Origin: Rufibacter tibetensis
GTDB taxonomy: Bacteria; Bacteroidota; Bacteroidia; Cytophagales; Hymenobacteraceae
Reading direction: 5' to 3'
Length of the DNA stretch: 64,000 nt
Assembly: GCF_001310085.1 (NCBI RefSeq)
Contig: NZ_CP012643.1
Coordinates: 2,773,501-2,837,500 of the forward strand
A program made the position numbers and the translations under genes. This document shows positions 43,826-52,903 of this stretch, piece by piece. The stretch's first letter is position 1; each line of letters starts with the position of its first letter. The notes beneath the pieces are model-generated. The model did not search any database, was not told the DNA's origin, and saw only the letters and a program-made list of their open reading frames with translations.

Positions 43826-45553
43826 TTAATGCTGGTGCTGCATGCCTTGGGAAGAGGTGCGCGCACGACTGCTGCCCATCATCAGGCCAGGGTTCAGGCG
43901 AAGGTAAATCTCTCCGGAAACCGGAGTCTTGCCATAAAGCGGCTTCAGTAATTTGTCTGGTGCGAAAACCGTAGCCTGTGCTCCAACGGTTAAATAAGTA
44001 TTGGCAAAGCTGGCCACGCGTTGGCTGGTGCCCAGGGTGAGGGCGTGCACGTCAAAAACATTATGGTGGTCAAACTGGTCGGTAAGGTCAAGTTCACCGG
44101 GCGTTTTCTGCACATACTCGTAGCGACCGTAAATGGCAGTTTTATCCATTTGCATGTTAGCTTCAGCAATAGCTGAGTGCTCCTTGTGGTGACCACCGCC
44201 GTTGAAGCCCCAAATGAAGGCCGAGGTAAAGAAACGGTCACCCCCTCCGGGCAGCGGACGGCTGTACAAAGCAGAAGCAGTGGTGCGGGTCACGTCTTCC
44301 TCCGGTTCTATTGACTCAGGGCTTTTCAGCCAGCCACGGGATACTTGCAGGGCCCAGTTCTCGGTGGGGTTGTAAGACAGACGGGTAGAGTAGGAATCAA
44401 ACCGCGCTTTGTCAAAGTCATAGCGGTTTTCATCGGGCTCGCGGCCCGTAAAGTTAGAGCCTTCAATCTTAAACTGCTTGTACCGGAAACCAACCGTGGC
44501 TACCCCGAAAGTAATGTGCGTGGCATCCTGCCAGTGGTGGCCCAGTGGCGACTCTGGGTTGTTGAACGCTGAGATGCGGTGCATGAACACGGGCGGGCCC
44601 ACCGGCGGCTCTCCAGGGTATCCGAAGAAGCCATACACATCCATGTCCTGGTTCAGCATGTGCGTGTAGCCCACACTTATTTCAGAGAACAGATCATGCG
44701 GGTGCTGGCGGTCTACCAGGCGTTTGCCACCACCATAAGTCTCGCCACTCTGAAACAGCAATGGATATCCCCGGTCACCCATGGTCAGTTCGTCTAGGCT
44801 CATCATCACACTAAAGCGTAACAAACCACGTCTTCCCACTTCGCGTTGCGCCATGCCCATAAACCAGTTAGGGGCATCTAATTGCGTATCGCCGCGGGAG
44901 CCTTTGTTGAACAAATCCTGCCTGTTGTAGCGGAGCCAGAGTTGGCCGTGGAACATGAGCATCCAGTCGCCGGCGTGTTTCATGTAGCCGTACATAGGCG
45001 TGGCATCAGGGTGCCAGGAAGTACCGGAGCCGTTTCGGTTCATGGGCAGGTTACGGGAGAACGCGTGGCTCATGCCGCCCATGCTGTGGTTCATACCTGC
45101 GTGCTGCGTGGTGTCAGAAGTCATGGCTCCGTGGCTCATGTTCATACCGGGGTGGTGCTGGTGTCCTTTGGCTGTGTCTGCAGACATGGTGTGTCCTTCG
45201 TGGCCAGCTGTCTTTGCCCTGTTCAGGCTGTCTGCAGACATTTGATGTCCTTGGTGTTGGTGCGCAGTATCAGCAGCGGGCGAATGATGTTGGGAGTGGT
45301 CATCAGCTGGCGCTATCGGTTTGGCTTTGGTTGCCGCTGGCGTTGCTTGCTTTTTCGCGGCTTTCTTTGGGGTAGGTTGTGCCTTAGAAGGAATGGCCTT
45401 TGAGGCTGGGGCTACAGTCTTCTTAGGAGCGGCTTGCTTTACAGTTGGTTTAGTTTCTTTTTTGACCGGGGGAGGTGTGTGGTGCTCATGCTGTGCCTGG
45501 GCTGTCATTAGACCCAAAGACAAGGCTATAACAAGGGTGAAAATTGTTTTCAT
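43826..45553 (-). CDS. Outer-membrane beta-barrel protein with His/Met-rich N-terminal domain
   Basis: 575 aa. Signal peptide 1-21, then a Lys/Ala/Pro-rich linker (~25-85) and a His/Met-rich region (~86-175; QHHSP, HQHQGHQMSAD, GHEGHTMSAD, MNMSHGAM, MNHSMGGMSHAF) likely to bind copper, silver or other soft metal. From ~180 the chain has alternating strands with many aromatic residues and ends in a LNPGLMMG strand followed by a short His tail, GMQHQH. This is like CopB-type proteins (metal-binding N-terminus plus outer-membrane barrel) in layout, but I cannot confirm the family. Single gene, divergent from a YciI gene. The operator-like palindrome ACCCCTTGGGGT lies just upstream. Confidence 0.78.
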   Translation of the reverse strand: MKTIFTLVIALSLGLMTAQAQHEHHTPPPVKKETKPTVKQAAPKKTVAPASKAIPSKAQPTPKKAAKKQATPAATKAKPIAPADDHSQHHSPAADTAHQHQGHQMSADSLNRAKTAGHEGHTMSADTAKGHQHHPGMNMSHGAMTSDTTQHAGMNHSMGGMSHAFSRNLPMNRNGSGTSWHPDATPMYGYMKHAGDWMLMFHGQLWLRYNRQDLFNKGSRGDTQLDAPNWFMGMAQREVGRRGLLRFSVMMSLDELTMGDRGYPLLFQSGETYGGGKRLVDRQHPHDLFSEISVGYTHMLNQDMDVYGFFGYPGEPPVGPPVFMHRISAFNNPESPLGHHWQDATHITFGVATVGFRYKQFKIEGSNFTGREPDENRYDFDKARFDSYSTRLSYNPTENWALQVSRGWLKSPESIEPEEDVTRTTASALYSRPLPGGGDRFFTSAFIWGFNGGGHHKEHSAIAEANMQMDKTAIYGRYEYVQKTPGELDLTDQFDHHNVFDVHALTLGTSQRVASFANTYLTVGAQATVFAPDKLLKPLYGKTPVSGEIYLRLNPGLMMGSSRARTSSQGMQHQH

Positions 45554-45609
45554 AGAGTATAAGGCAGTAATGGTGTTTGATCTTCCCTGCTACAATGAAA
45601 ACGCAGAGC

Positions 45610-45621
45610 ACCCCTTGGGGT
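45610..45621. promoter_or_regulatory. 12-bp palindrome ACCCCTTGGGGT in a divergent promoter region
   Basis: Perfect 12-bp palindrome between the His/Met-rich outer-membrane gene and the YciI gene, 57 nt upstream of the former. It could be an operator. No regulator gene is adjacent. Confidence 0.4.
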
Positions 45622-45765
45622 TTAATATCATTCTGTAACACTTGTGTATAATTAAGTTTCAGATCTCTCTGCTGCTGAAAACAAGCCAGGTTCGGGTCTG
45701 TTTTCAGGAAAATAGACCAAAAAGGGCAGAAATCGTAGCTTTACCATTCATCAACTCTTTTGAAT

Positions 45766-46056
45766 ATGTTCCTGATTGAACTCACCTATAAAGTACCTTT
45801 TTCAGAAATTGAGCCATTCATGGCCGAGCACATGACCTTCGTGGAGAAGGGCTATAGCAGTGGGCATTTTTTAGCCTCGGGCCGGAAAGTGCCGCGTGAC
45901 GGTGGACTTATCTTTTGCAAAGCCTCCGGCAAACCCGAGGTAGAAGCACTCATGCAGGATGATCCCTTCGTGTACCAGGATTTAGTAGAACTTAGAATTG
46001 TGGAGTTTGTCACCTCCAGAGCAGTTGAGGGACTTTCCGGACTTGCAGAAGGATAA
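45766..46056 (+). CDS. YciI-family protein
   Basis: 96 aa from the ATG at 45766 (an in-frame TTG at 45760 adds two residues). YciI fold: MFLIELTYKVPFSEIEPFMAEHMTFVEKGYSSGHFLASGRKVPRDGGLIFCKA and DDPFVYQDLVELRIVEF; the active-site-like His/Asp positions of the family are partly present (His in EHMTF, Asp in QDDPF). Dimeric ferredoxin-like small enzyme family with few proven reactions. Single gene. Confidence 0.88.
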   Translation: MFLIELTYKVPFSEIEPFMAEHMTFVEKGYSSGHFLASGRKVPRDGGLIFCKASGKPEVEALMQDDPFVYQDLVELRIVEFVTSRAVEGLSGLAEG

Positions 46057-46296
46057 CATTATCATTTTAGGGTTGTTTCTAGAAAAACAGGCTGGAAACT
46101 GAAAGACAAACTCCGCCCCAATAGGCATCAGGAGGGCTGTTATAAATCTCGTCTTTTGGATTTAAGGCTGATTTTCTAGAAACAAGGTTTAAATTCTTCG
46201 TAGAAGCTGTTAAGTCACAATCTCTTACCTTGCTGAAAAGGAGGAGAGCCTTAAAGTTGGAGTACACACTTAACTAATCCGCTAAACCATTGCCTC

Positions 46297-48954
46297 ATGG
46301 AATTCTACCAGCGCTCCGCAGACCTAGTTTTAGAAGAGTTCCAAACGTCTGGTAAAGGCCTTACTAGTGCAGAAGCACAACAGCGGCTGCAAAAATATGG
46401 GCACAATGAACTGAAGGAGGTAGACAAGGACCCCATCTGGAAACTGTTTCTGGAGTCTTTTAAAGACCCCATGGTCATTGTGCTGCTCATTGCGGCGGCG
46501 GTACAATTGGTGCTGGGCGAAGTCATGGAAGCCGTCATCATTTTTGCGGTGCTTCTCCTGAATGCGGTAGTAGGTGTGGTGCAAACTAAGAAAGCTGAAG
46601 GAGCCTTAGATGCGCTCCGGCAGATGTCGGCACCCTCTGCCAAGGTGTTGCGCGATGGAGTTACCCACACCCTGGCAGCGCGGGAACTGGTACCCGGCGA
46701 CGTAGTGGTGCTGGAGGCCGGCGATTACGTCTCCGCCGACGGGCGGCTGGTGCAAAGCAACTCCCTGCGCATAGACGAAGGTATGCTCACCGGTGAATCT
46801 GTGCCAGTAGAAAAACAAACCGAAGAAATTCCGGAAGAAGTAGCCTTAGGCGATCGCAAGAACATGGTGTTCAGTGGAGCACTGGTGGTGTATGGACGGG
46901 GAAAGTTTGTGGTAACTGGCACCGCCGAGAAAACCGAAATAGGAAAAATAGCCGGTCTGCTCGCCTCCGCTGAAGCCAAACAGACCCCGCTTCAACGAAA
47001 ACTCGCCGAGTTCAGCAAGAAACTGGGCTGGGTCATTCTGGCGCTCTGCATCCTGATCTTTGGCGTGGAAGCCTTCCGGGTGTGGGTGGACGGCGATACT
47101 GGCAACATGACCAATGCGCTGCTCAAAGCTTTTATGTTTGCCGTAGCCGTAGCCGTGGCTGCTATTCCTGAGGCGCTTTCTTCCATTGTGACCATCGTGC
47201 TGGCCGTGGGCACAAACAAAATGGCTAAGCGCCACGCTATCATCCGCAAGTTGCCGGCCGTGGAAACCCTGGGCTCCACCAGCGTCATTTGCACGGATAA
47301 AACCGGCACGCTGACCCAAAACAAAATGACCGTGGTAGATTTCTATGTACCCGGTAAAACCACCGAAGAATTTTCCAGTGACCCCAGCCAGTGGTCTATC
47401 TCCGAACAGCGCCTGATGCAGGTAGCCGTGCTTTGCAACGATGCTCAGATAAACGAAGACGGCACCGAAGTAGGCGACCCTACCGAGGTGGCGCTCATCG
47501 CGTTCAGCAACCAGAAGCAGCAACCTTACCATGAACTGAGAATGAAGTACAAACGCGAGGCCGAGCTGCCGTTTGATTCTGAACGCAAGCTTATGTCAAC
47601 GGTGCATACCATTGACGGGCAACGGTTGATGCTCACTAAAGGCGGTCCCGATGTGGTGTTCACCCGCTGTTCGCGCGTGCTGGTGGAAGGAGAGGAGAAG
47701 CCCCTCACGCCCGAGCTGCTCACCTCCATCAAAAACCAAAATGAGGATTTCTCCGACCGTGCCCTACGGGTGCTGGCTTTCGCCTATAAACCCTTGTCTA
47801 ATACAAATGGGGTCACTTTTGAGGACGAGAATGACCTGGTGTTGGTAGGCTTGAACGCCATGATTGACCCGCCCCGCGAGGAAGTATACGCTTCTATTGC
47901 TGAAGCTAAAAAAGCGGGCATCCGGACGGTCATGATTACCGGTGACCACAAGACTACTGCGCGAGCTATTGGCCGTGACATTGGTTTAATGGATGAGAAT
48001 GACATCGCCTTAACTGGTCAGGAACTGGATGCTTTATCAGAAGAGGAACTGGAGCAGCAGCTGGAAGATATAGCCGTGTACGCCCGCGTCTCGCCGGAAA
48101 ACAAAATCAGGATTGTACGCGCCTGGCAACGGAAAGGCAAGATCACGGCCATGACCGGAGATGGAGTGAACGATGCCCCAGCCCTGAAACAAGCGGATAT
48201 TGGGGTAGCCATGGGTAGCGGCACCGATGTGGCAAAAGATGCTGCCGCCATGATTCTCACGGATGATAACTTCGTTTCCATCATCAGCGCCGTGTCGGTG
48301 GGGAGAACTGTGCTGGACAACATCAAGAAGTCCATTGCTTACCTGTTCTCTGGAAACTTGGGCGCCATCATCGCTATCTTGTTCGCGCTGGCGCTGGATT
48401 GGGTGAATCCGTTTACACCCATTCAGTTGCTGTTCATCAACCTGCTCAATGACTCCCTGCCCGCCATTGCTTTAGGCGTGGAAAAAGCTGAGCCTAACGT
48501 CATGCAACGCAAACCCCGCGACATTAACGAGGGAATCTTTGCCGGCGGCACCCTGCGGAGCGTACTTATGCGCGGCATCCTGATTGGTGTGGCGGTGATT
48601 ATCTCGCAGTATATCGGGTTGCAGCACTCAGAGGAGATGAGCATTGCCATGGCCTTCACCACACTTATTCTGGCACGTACGCTACAAACCTTCGCGGCAC
48701 GGTCCAACACCCAAACGGCTTTTGAGGCAGGTTTCTTCAGTAACAAATACGTGATAGGAGCGGTGTTGCTGTGCTTCGGGTTGTATGGGCTCACCGTGTT
48801 GCCAGGCATCAGGGGAATATTTACCATACCCACTGATTTTGGGTGGGATGAATGGAAGATAGCCGCCGGATTAGCCTTGGGTGCCGTGATCTTGATGGAA
48901 CTTTGGAAGTTGGTGCGAGGAATGTTCGGTAATAAGGAAGAGGGTAAGTTTTAA
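46297..48954 (+). CDS. P-type Ca2+-transporting ATPase (P2A type)
   Basis: 885 aa. N-terminal cation-ATPase domain (GLTSAEAQQRLQKYGHNEL), actuator motif MLTGESVPVEK, TM4 with AAIPEALSSIVTIVLAVGTNKMAKR, phosphorylation site CTDKTGTLTQNKM (Asp ~334), nucleotide-binding domain, MTGDGVNDAPALKQADIGVAMG hinge, and ~10 TM segments with TM6 reading INLLNDSLPAIALG. The PEALSS and NLLND motifs point to Ca2+ (P2A) rather than Cu or K. The pump exports Ca2+ or another divalent ion. Single gene in an otherwise metal-rich stretch; not part of the copper island. Confidence 0.94.
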   Translation: MEFYQRSADLVLEEFQTSGKGLTSAEAQQRLQKYGHNELKEVDKDPIWKLFLESFKDPMVIVLLIAAAVQLVLGEVMEAVIIFAVLLLNAVVGVVQTKKAEGALDALRQMSAPSAKVLRDGVTHTLAARELVPGDVVVLEAGDYVSADGRLVQSNSLRIDEGMLTGESVPVEKQTEEIPEEVALGDRKNMVFSGALVVYGRGKFVVTGTAEKTEIGKIAGLLASAEAKQTPLQRKLAEFSKKLGWVILALCILIFGVEAFRVWVDGDTGNMTNALLKAFMFAVAVAVAAIPEALSSIVTIVLAVGTNKMAKRHAIIRKLPAVETLGSTSVICTDKTGTLTQNKMTVVDFYVPGKTTEEFSSDPSQWSISEQRLMQVAVLCNDAQINEDGTEVGDPTEVALIAFSNQKQQPYHELRMKYKREAELPFDSERKLMSTVHTIDGQRLMLTKGGPDVVFTRCSRVLVEGEEKPLTPELLTSIKNQNEDFSDRALRVLAFAYKPLSNTNGVTFEDENDLVLVGLNAMIDPPREEVYASIAEAKKAGIRTVMITGDHKTTARAIGRDIGLMDENDIALTGQELDALSEEELEQQLEDIAVYARVSPENKIRIVRAWQRKGKITAMTGDGVNDAPALKQADIGVAMGSGTDVAKDAAAMILTDDNFVSIISAVSVGRTVLDNIKKSIAYLFSGNLGAIIAILFALALDWVNPFTPIQLLFINLLNDSLPAIALGVEKAEPNVMQRKPRDINEGIFAGGTLRSVLMRGILIGVAVIISQYIGLQHSEEMSIAMAFTTLILARTLQTFAARSNTQTAFEAGFFSNKYVIGAVLLCFGLYGLTVLPGIRGIFTIPTDFGWDEWKIAAGLALGAVILMELWKLVRGMFGNKEEGKF

Positions 48955-49249
48955 ATAAAAAGTTTGATTTACCAGGAGTTCTCTTCCCTCGTGCACAGAA
49001 TCGCACACGCCTCTCGTCCCCCTTTGAAGGGGGTAGGGGGATGATTACTCTTGCTGAACGGCATTCCCGGAATCCATGTTTTGTGTCTTATAGATGATTG
49101 CTCGTAGGTTCTTCGCTGGCCTTTATCATCCCCCTACCCCCTTCAAAGGGGGACGGAATGAGTACTTAGTTTTTTAGAAAGTATGAGCCTAAAGCGGAGA
49201 GTTGGTGCTACGAAAGTAAACGACTCCTTCAACTCTGCAATCACTCTAT
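48955..49249. other. Intergenic region holding a paired inverted-repeat element
   Basis: About 295 bp between convergent genes. It contains the perfect 30-bp inverted repeat described below and no open frame. Confidence 0.5.
49015..49155. repeat. Paired inverted-repeat element A
   Basis: Arms 49015-49044 and 49126-49155 are perfect 30-bp reverse complements around an 81-nt centre. Each arm is itself made of two parts: a small palindrome CCCCCTTTGAAGGGGG and a GGTAGGGGGATGA block. No coding capacity. Same design as the element at 57453-57630. Looks like a small non-autonomous repeat (MITE- or REP/BIME-like). Confidence 0.75.
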
Positions 49250-50092
49250 TCAGGAAAACGAATAGCCTTGTGTGGTGCTGAAACTGTCTACCGGTTCAAA
49301 ATCAGGATCCAGCAGCTCTACGCTTACTTCATGGTTCTGGAAGTGGAGGTTGCCGAAAGTGCTGGCGAAAGCAGTCTCCGTGGCATCTGCGCCCGTGGCT
49401 ATTTTGGCCATGCCGTTGAGGGGCACCATCTTGGTAGAGTCAAAAAGAACCCAGTGCCCGCCCAGATACGCTTCAAAACAAGCGTGGAAATCTGAGGGCT
49501 GCAGTTGGTACGCGTACCCGGTGAAATAGCGGGCCGGAATGGTGAGGGCCCGGCACAAAGCTACTCCTAAATGCGCGAAATCACGGCAGACGCCTACCTG
49601 TTCGGTAATGGTGTCAAAGGCCGAGGTGTGCGAAGTGGAGTAGCCGCCTCTGTATTCCACATTCTCGTGAATCCAGTCGCGCACGGCTATCACTTTGTCA
49701 AAGGCGTGGTGAATGTTCCCGAATTTATGGTGCGCAAACTTATAGAGCCGGTCTGACTGACAATACCGGCTGGGGTGCAGGTACCGTATAACCGAGGCAG
49801 GCATCAACGGAATAGCAACATCTACCAACTGGTGGCTGGGGATAGTCTGTATCTGGTTCTCCACCTTAGCCGAAAAAGCAAATGTGACACTTCCTGCGTC
49901 TGGCACCTCAATGATCTTCATCCGCTTTTCGCCAGCAGCCGCTGGAACTTCCTGCATGGTTACCCCAGGTACCGCCTCAAAGGCCTCATCCCAAACTTTT
50001 TGGGTGTCTGATTTAAAAGGTAATATGCTCAAGATGACAGAGGAAGAGGAAATGATTTCATACTTCATCTTGACAGTTACCGCTAGTTTCAT
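49250..50092 (-). CDS. Transglutaminase-like (cysteine protease fold) protein, Anbu partner
   Basis: 280 aa, no signal peptide. Transglutaminase-core triad: Cys in EQVGVCRDFAHLG (~168), His in PSDFHACFEAYL (~205) and Asp in WVLFDSTKM (~220). N-terminal beta domain typical of the bacterial transglutaminase-like family. These act as proteases or amide-bond enzymes. The start overlaps the stop of the Anbu-type gene by 4 nt (ATGA), so they are translationally coupled; Anbu, a transglutaminase-like protein, an alpha-E (DUF403) protein and an ATP-grasp protein are known to cluster, but only the first two are here. Cellular role unknown. Confidence 0.88.
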   Translation of the reverse strand: MKLAVTVKMKYEIISSSSVILSILPFKSDTQKVWDEAFEAVPGVTMQEVPAAAGEKRMKIIEVPDAGSVTFAFSAKVENQIQTIPSHQLVDVAIPLMPASVIRYLHPSRYCQSDRLYKFAHHKFGNIHHAFDKVIAVRDWIHENVEYRGGYSTSHTSAFDTITEQVGVCRDFAHLGVALCRALTIPARYFTGYAYQLQPSDFHACFEAYLGGHWVLFDSTKMVPLNGMAKIATGADATETAFASTFGNLHFQNHEVSVELLDPDFEPVDSFSTTQGYSFS

Positions 50093-50835
50093 AGGTGGTC
50101 TTCAATAGTAGGGACAGGAATCTTATTGAAAGCAGCCTCCATCCAGGTGTCCGGAATTCTGTTCAAAGCCGCCTTCAGTTCAGAGTCCCATTGTTCAGAG
50201 ATGCTTTCCAGGTCTTTTTTTGTGTAGCGGTGTTCTACCATCTCAAAGCTGTCTTTACGGTAGAGCACTACATCAATAGGAAAGTCTACGTCATTGGCGC
50301 TGACGCGGGTAGAATCAAACGATAAAAATCCGGTTTTTAATGCCAGCTGCATAGAAGACTCATCGGTAAGGGTCCGGTTGAGGATGGCTTTGCCGTGCCC
50401 CGAGTTCCCGATGACCACGAATGGCGCTCCCTGGCCCAGTTCTACCCAGTTGCCTTCGGGGTAGAGCAGAAAGAGTTTGTGCTCTTCGTCATCCTTTAAC
50501 TGACCGCCAATAATGGTGTGCAGGTTAAACCGAAGGCCCGCCTGCTCCAACTGTTCTTTGTCTTCTTTGGCTACGCGTTTTACCTGAGCCCCGAAGTCGT
50601 TGACCGCTTTGTACAGCTTGTTATGTTCGGCTCCTTCTTCTATAAGTTCTTTGAAGTAGAGAACTGCTTTATCCCGCACAGACCTAAGGCCGCTGGTCAT
50701 GATAAAGAGCGAGTGCTGCCCGTGTTGCTGAATATAAATTTTCTTTTTCTCTGTAGTGTCAGAGCCTGCGGTTATTCTGGTATCTGCTATAGCTACCAGT
50801 CCTTCTTTCACTTTTATTCCTAAACAGTACGTCAT
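50089..50835 (-). CDS. Anbu-type proteasome-related protease
   Basis: 248 aa from the ATG at 50835, giving MTYCLGIKVKEGLVAIADTRITAGSDT; an extension from 50877 would add 14 residues. This is the Anbu (ancestral beta-subunit) signature: Thr2 directly after Met is the expected N-terminal nucleophile, with Asp/Lys of the Ntn-hydrolase centre (ADTR; KKKIY). No propeptide is expected. Anbu forms lock-washer or ring assemblies of unclear target. It is followed by the transglutaminase-like gene with 4 nt overlap. Not HslV, which needs HslU; neither is nearby. Confidence 0.88.
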   Translation of the reverse strand: MTYCLGIKVKEGLVAIADTRITAGSDTTEKKKIYIQQHGQHSLFIMTSGLRSVRDKAVLYFKELIEEGAEHNKLYKAVNDFGAQVKRVAKEDKEQLEQAGLRFNLHTIIGGQLKDDEEHKLFLLYPEGNWVELGQGAPFVVIGNSGHGKAILNRTLTDESSMQLALKTGFLSFDSTRVSANDVDFPIDVVLYRKDSFEMVEHRYTKKDLESISEQWDSELKAALNRIPDTWMEAAFNKIPVPTIEDHL

Positions 50836-51266
50836 AATAGAGCTTCCCTTCTGCCAGTAAGTACCACTTATAAACAAATTGATATTCTAAACCGGGTATA
50901 GTTAAAATATTGTAAATAAGACTGATAAAGGCAATGAAAGATACAAAGGATTAGCGTAGGTATTTGCCGCAGCCTTCAGGTTTTTGGAAGAGTTTTCTCT
51001 TATATGTCTCAATTTGAAGGAAGTAAGAACGAGTTCGCCTCTCGTGGCTAAACGGCAATGTTGTGTTAGACAAAGCGGTATTTGGGTGTAGAAGGCATCG
51101 TATTCAAGAGCTTGAAATGCTCCTTTTCTTTAGAAGTTTGCTTTACAGAAAAAGTTATTCCCTAAACTCAACTACTTTCTCTTTATTTCTGTTAAAAGGA
51201 AGCTCCGCTTGTGCGCTCTTTGAGTATAGCGTTGCAAGTATAAAAGGCAATTACATTTAGATACCT
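50836..51266. other. Divergent intergenic region (~430 bp) before selO
   Basis: No credible gene; a short open frame of 65 codons at 51063-51260 has no ribosome-binding, signal or family feature. No exact TAnnTTTG box is present; TACATTTA sits 7 nt before the selO ATG. A small hairpin ACGAG/CTCGT is near 51030. Confidence 0.4.
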
Positions 51267-52826
51267 ATGCAGTCTTTAAACGAAAAAGAATATAAAAACG
51301 AGTTTGTCGCCGCCTTTGACGGCGATGACAGCGGCAATACCAAACCGCGTCAGACGCCTGGCGTTTTGTACAGCAAAGCCATCCCCACACCAGTGAAGAA
51401 ACCTGAGCTTTTGGCCTGGTCTGACGAACTGGCTCAGGAACTAGGCATAGAGAAGCCCACCGATCAGAAAGACATTGACATTCTGGGCGGAAACTACGTG
51501 GCCCCATCTATGTACCCGTACGCCGCCTGTTATGCCGGACACCAGTTTGGGAACTGGGCCGGACAGCTAGGCGACGGCCGTGCCATTACCCTAGGTGAGT
51601 GGGAAGCCCCGAATGGAAAAACTTGGGAGTTGCAACTGAAAGGCCCTGGACTTACCCCGTACTCCCGCCGGGCCGATGGAAGAGCCGTATTACGTTCCTC
51701 AGTGCGAGAGTACCTCATGAGCGAAGCAATGCACTATCTGGGTGTACCTACCACTAGGGCGTTGAGTTTGGTTTCTACCGGTGACAAGGTGCTGCGCGAT
51801 ATGTTCTACAACGGCAATGCCGCCTATGAGCCCGGTGCCATTGTCATGCGGGTAGCGCCCAGTTTCCTACGTTTCGGGAGTTTTGAGATGCCCGCGGCCC
51901 GTCGTGAAAACGAGAACCTGCAGAAACTGGTAGACTGGACCATTGATCGCTACTACCCACACTTGCAGGGCGAAAACCGGATTCTGGCCTGGTTTAAAGA
52001 AATTATGGAGAAAACGGCTGCTCTCATGGTAGACTGGATGCGCGTAGGCTTTGTGCACGGCGTCATGAACACCGACAATATGTCTATCCTGGGCCTCACC
52101 ATTGACTACGGCCCGTTCTCTTTCCTGGACGATTACGACCCCGACTTCACCCCCAACACCACTGATCTTCCCGGCCGTCGGTACGCTTTCGGGAAGCAGG
52201 CTTCTATTGCCTACTGGAACCTGGGTTGCCTGGCCAGTGCCATCGCGCCGTTGCTGCCGGGTACCGAGGAACTGGTGGCCATCTTGGAAACCTACGGCGA
52301 TATTTTCCATGAGAAGTATTACGCCATGATGGCTAACAAACTGGGACTGGACAAGGTGACCGAAGGAGACCAGGAGCTGATCACCCGTTTCACCAACACC
52401 CTGTATACCCTCAACCTGGACATGACCATCTTCTTCCAACTGCTCATAGACGCACCGCAGGAGCTGAAAACCGAAGAAGAAACAGAAGCCTATTTCCAAA
52501 ACAGTTTTTACAGACCGCTGGAGAAAGGAGAGCGCACTACCTTGCATACCTTACTAACAGATTACCAGAAGCGCCTTCAAGCTAACACCGTCTCACGGGA
52601 AGTAGCTGTTCAGAAGATGCGGGAAGCCAACCCCAGAATTATTCTCCGGAATTACCTTCTGCACCAAGCCATAGAAGAACTTGAGAAAGGCGAGAACACG
52701 CTGTTCCTGAAACTGCAAGCCGCCATGAAGGACCCGTATTCCCGCAACTTCGATGAGTTCTTCGCCAAGCGACCAGATTGGGCCAGCCAGAAAGCCGGCT
52801 GCTCTATGCTGTCCTGCAGTTCTTAA
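51267..52826 (+). CDS. selO: Protein adenylyltransferase SelO (YdiU family)
   Basis: 519 aa, full length. Pseudokinase-like fold that AMPylates Ser/Thr/Tyr of proteins, linked to redox stress. Motifs: YAGHQFGNWAGQLGDGRAI (Gly-rich), LKGPGLTPYSRRADGRAVLRSSVREYL, FVHGVMNTDNMSI (active-site Asp and Asn) and TIDYGPFSFLDDYDP (DFG-like). The C-terminus ends CSMLSCSS: human SelO has selenocysteine at the penultimate CSU-S position, and here an ordinary Cys takes that place. Single gene with weak promoter. Confidence 0.94.
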   Translation: MQSLNEKEYKNEFVAAFDGDDSGNTKPRQTPGVLYSKAIPTPVKKPELLAWSDELAQELGIEKPTDQKDIDILGGNYVAPSMYPYAACYAGHQFGNWAGQLGDGRAITLGEWEAPNGKTWELQLKGPGLTPYSRRADGRAVLRSSVREYLMSEAMHYLGVPTTRALSLVSTGDKVLRDMFYNGNAAYEPGAIVMRVAPSFLRFGSFEMPAARRENENLQKLVDWTIDRYYPHLQGENRILAWFKEIMEKTAALMVDWMRVGFVHGVMNTDNMSILGLTIDYGPFSFLDDYDPDFTPNTTDLPGRRYAFGKQASIAYWNLGCLASAIAPLLPGTEELVAILETYGDIFHEKYYAMMANKLGLDKVTEGDQELITRFTNTLYTLNLDMTIFFQLLIDAPQELKTEEETEAYFQNSFYRPLEKGERTTLHTLLTDYQKRLQANTVSREVAVQKMREANPRIILRNYLLHQAIEELEKGENTLFLKLQAAMKDPYSRNFDEFFAKRPDWASQKAGCSMLSCSS

Positions 52827-52848
52827 CTATAGGGGCATGAGATTTTGA

Positions 52849-52870
52849 GCCTGTTTTTAGAAAAGCGATT
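52849..52870. repeat. Copy of dispersed 22-nt palindrome
   Basis: GCCTGTTTTTAGAAAAGCGA, 22 nt after the selO stop. Half sites GCCTGTTTT and AGAAAAGC pair imperfectly. Confidence 0.6.
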
Positions 52871-52903
52871 CTAAACAGAAATGGACGCGGGAGTCAGATG
52901 AGG

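Noticed and set aside
44882-45403. 173-codon open frame on the + strand
   Set aside because: Shadow of the His/Met-rich outer-membrane gene, created by its repetitive codons.
46846-47532. 228-codon open frame on the minus strand
   Set aside because: Shadow of the Ca2+-ATPase gene; no start context or domain.
49015-49155. Insertion-sequence ends
   Set aside because: Only 81 nt lie between the arms, with no transposase frame or target duplication seen.
51063-51260. 65-codon open frame before selO
   Set aside because: No signal, domain or ribosome-site support, and it overlaps the likely selO leader; composition is like non-coding DNA here.
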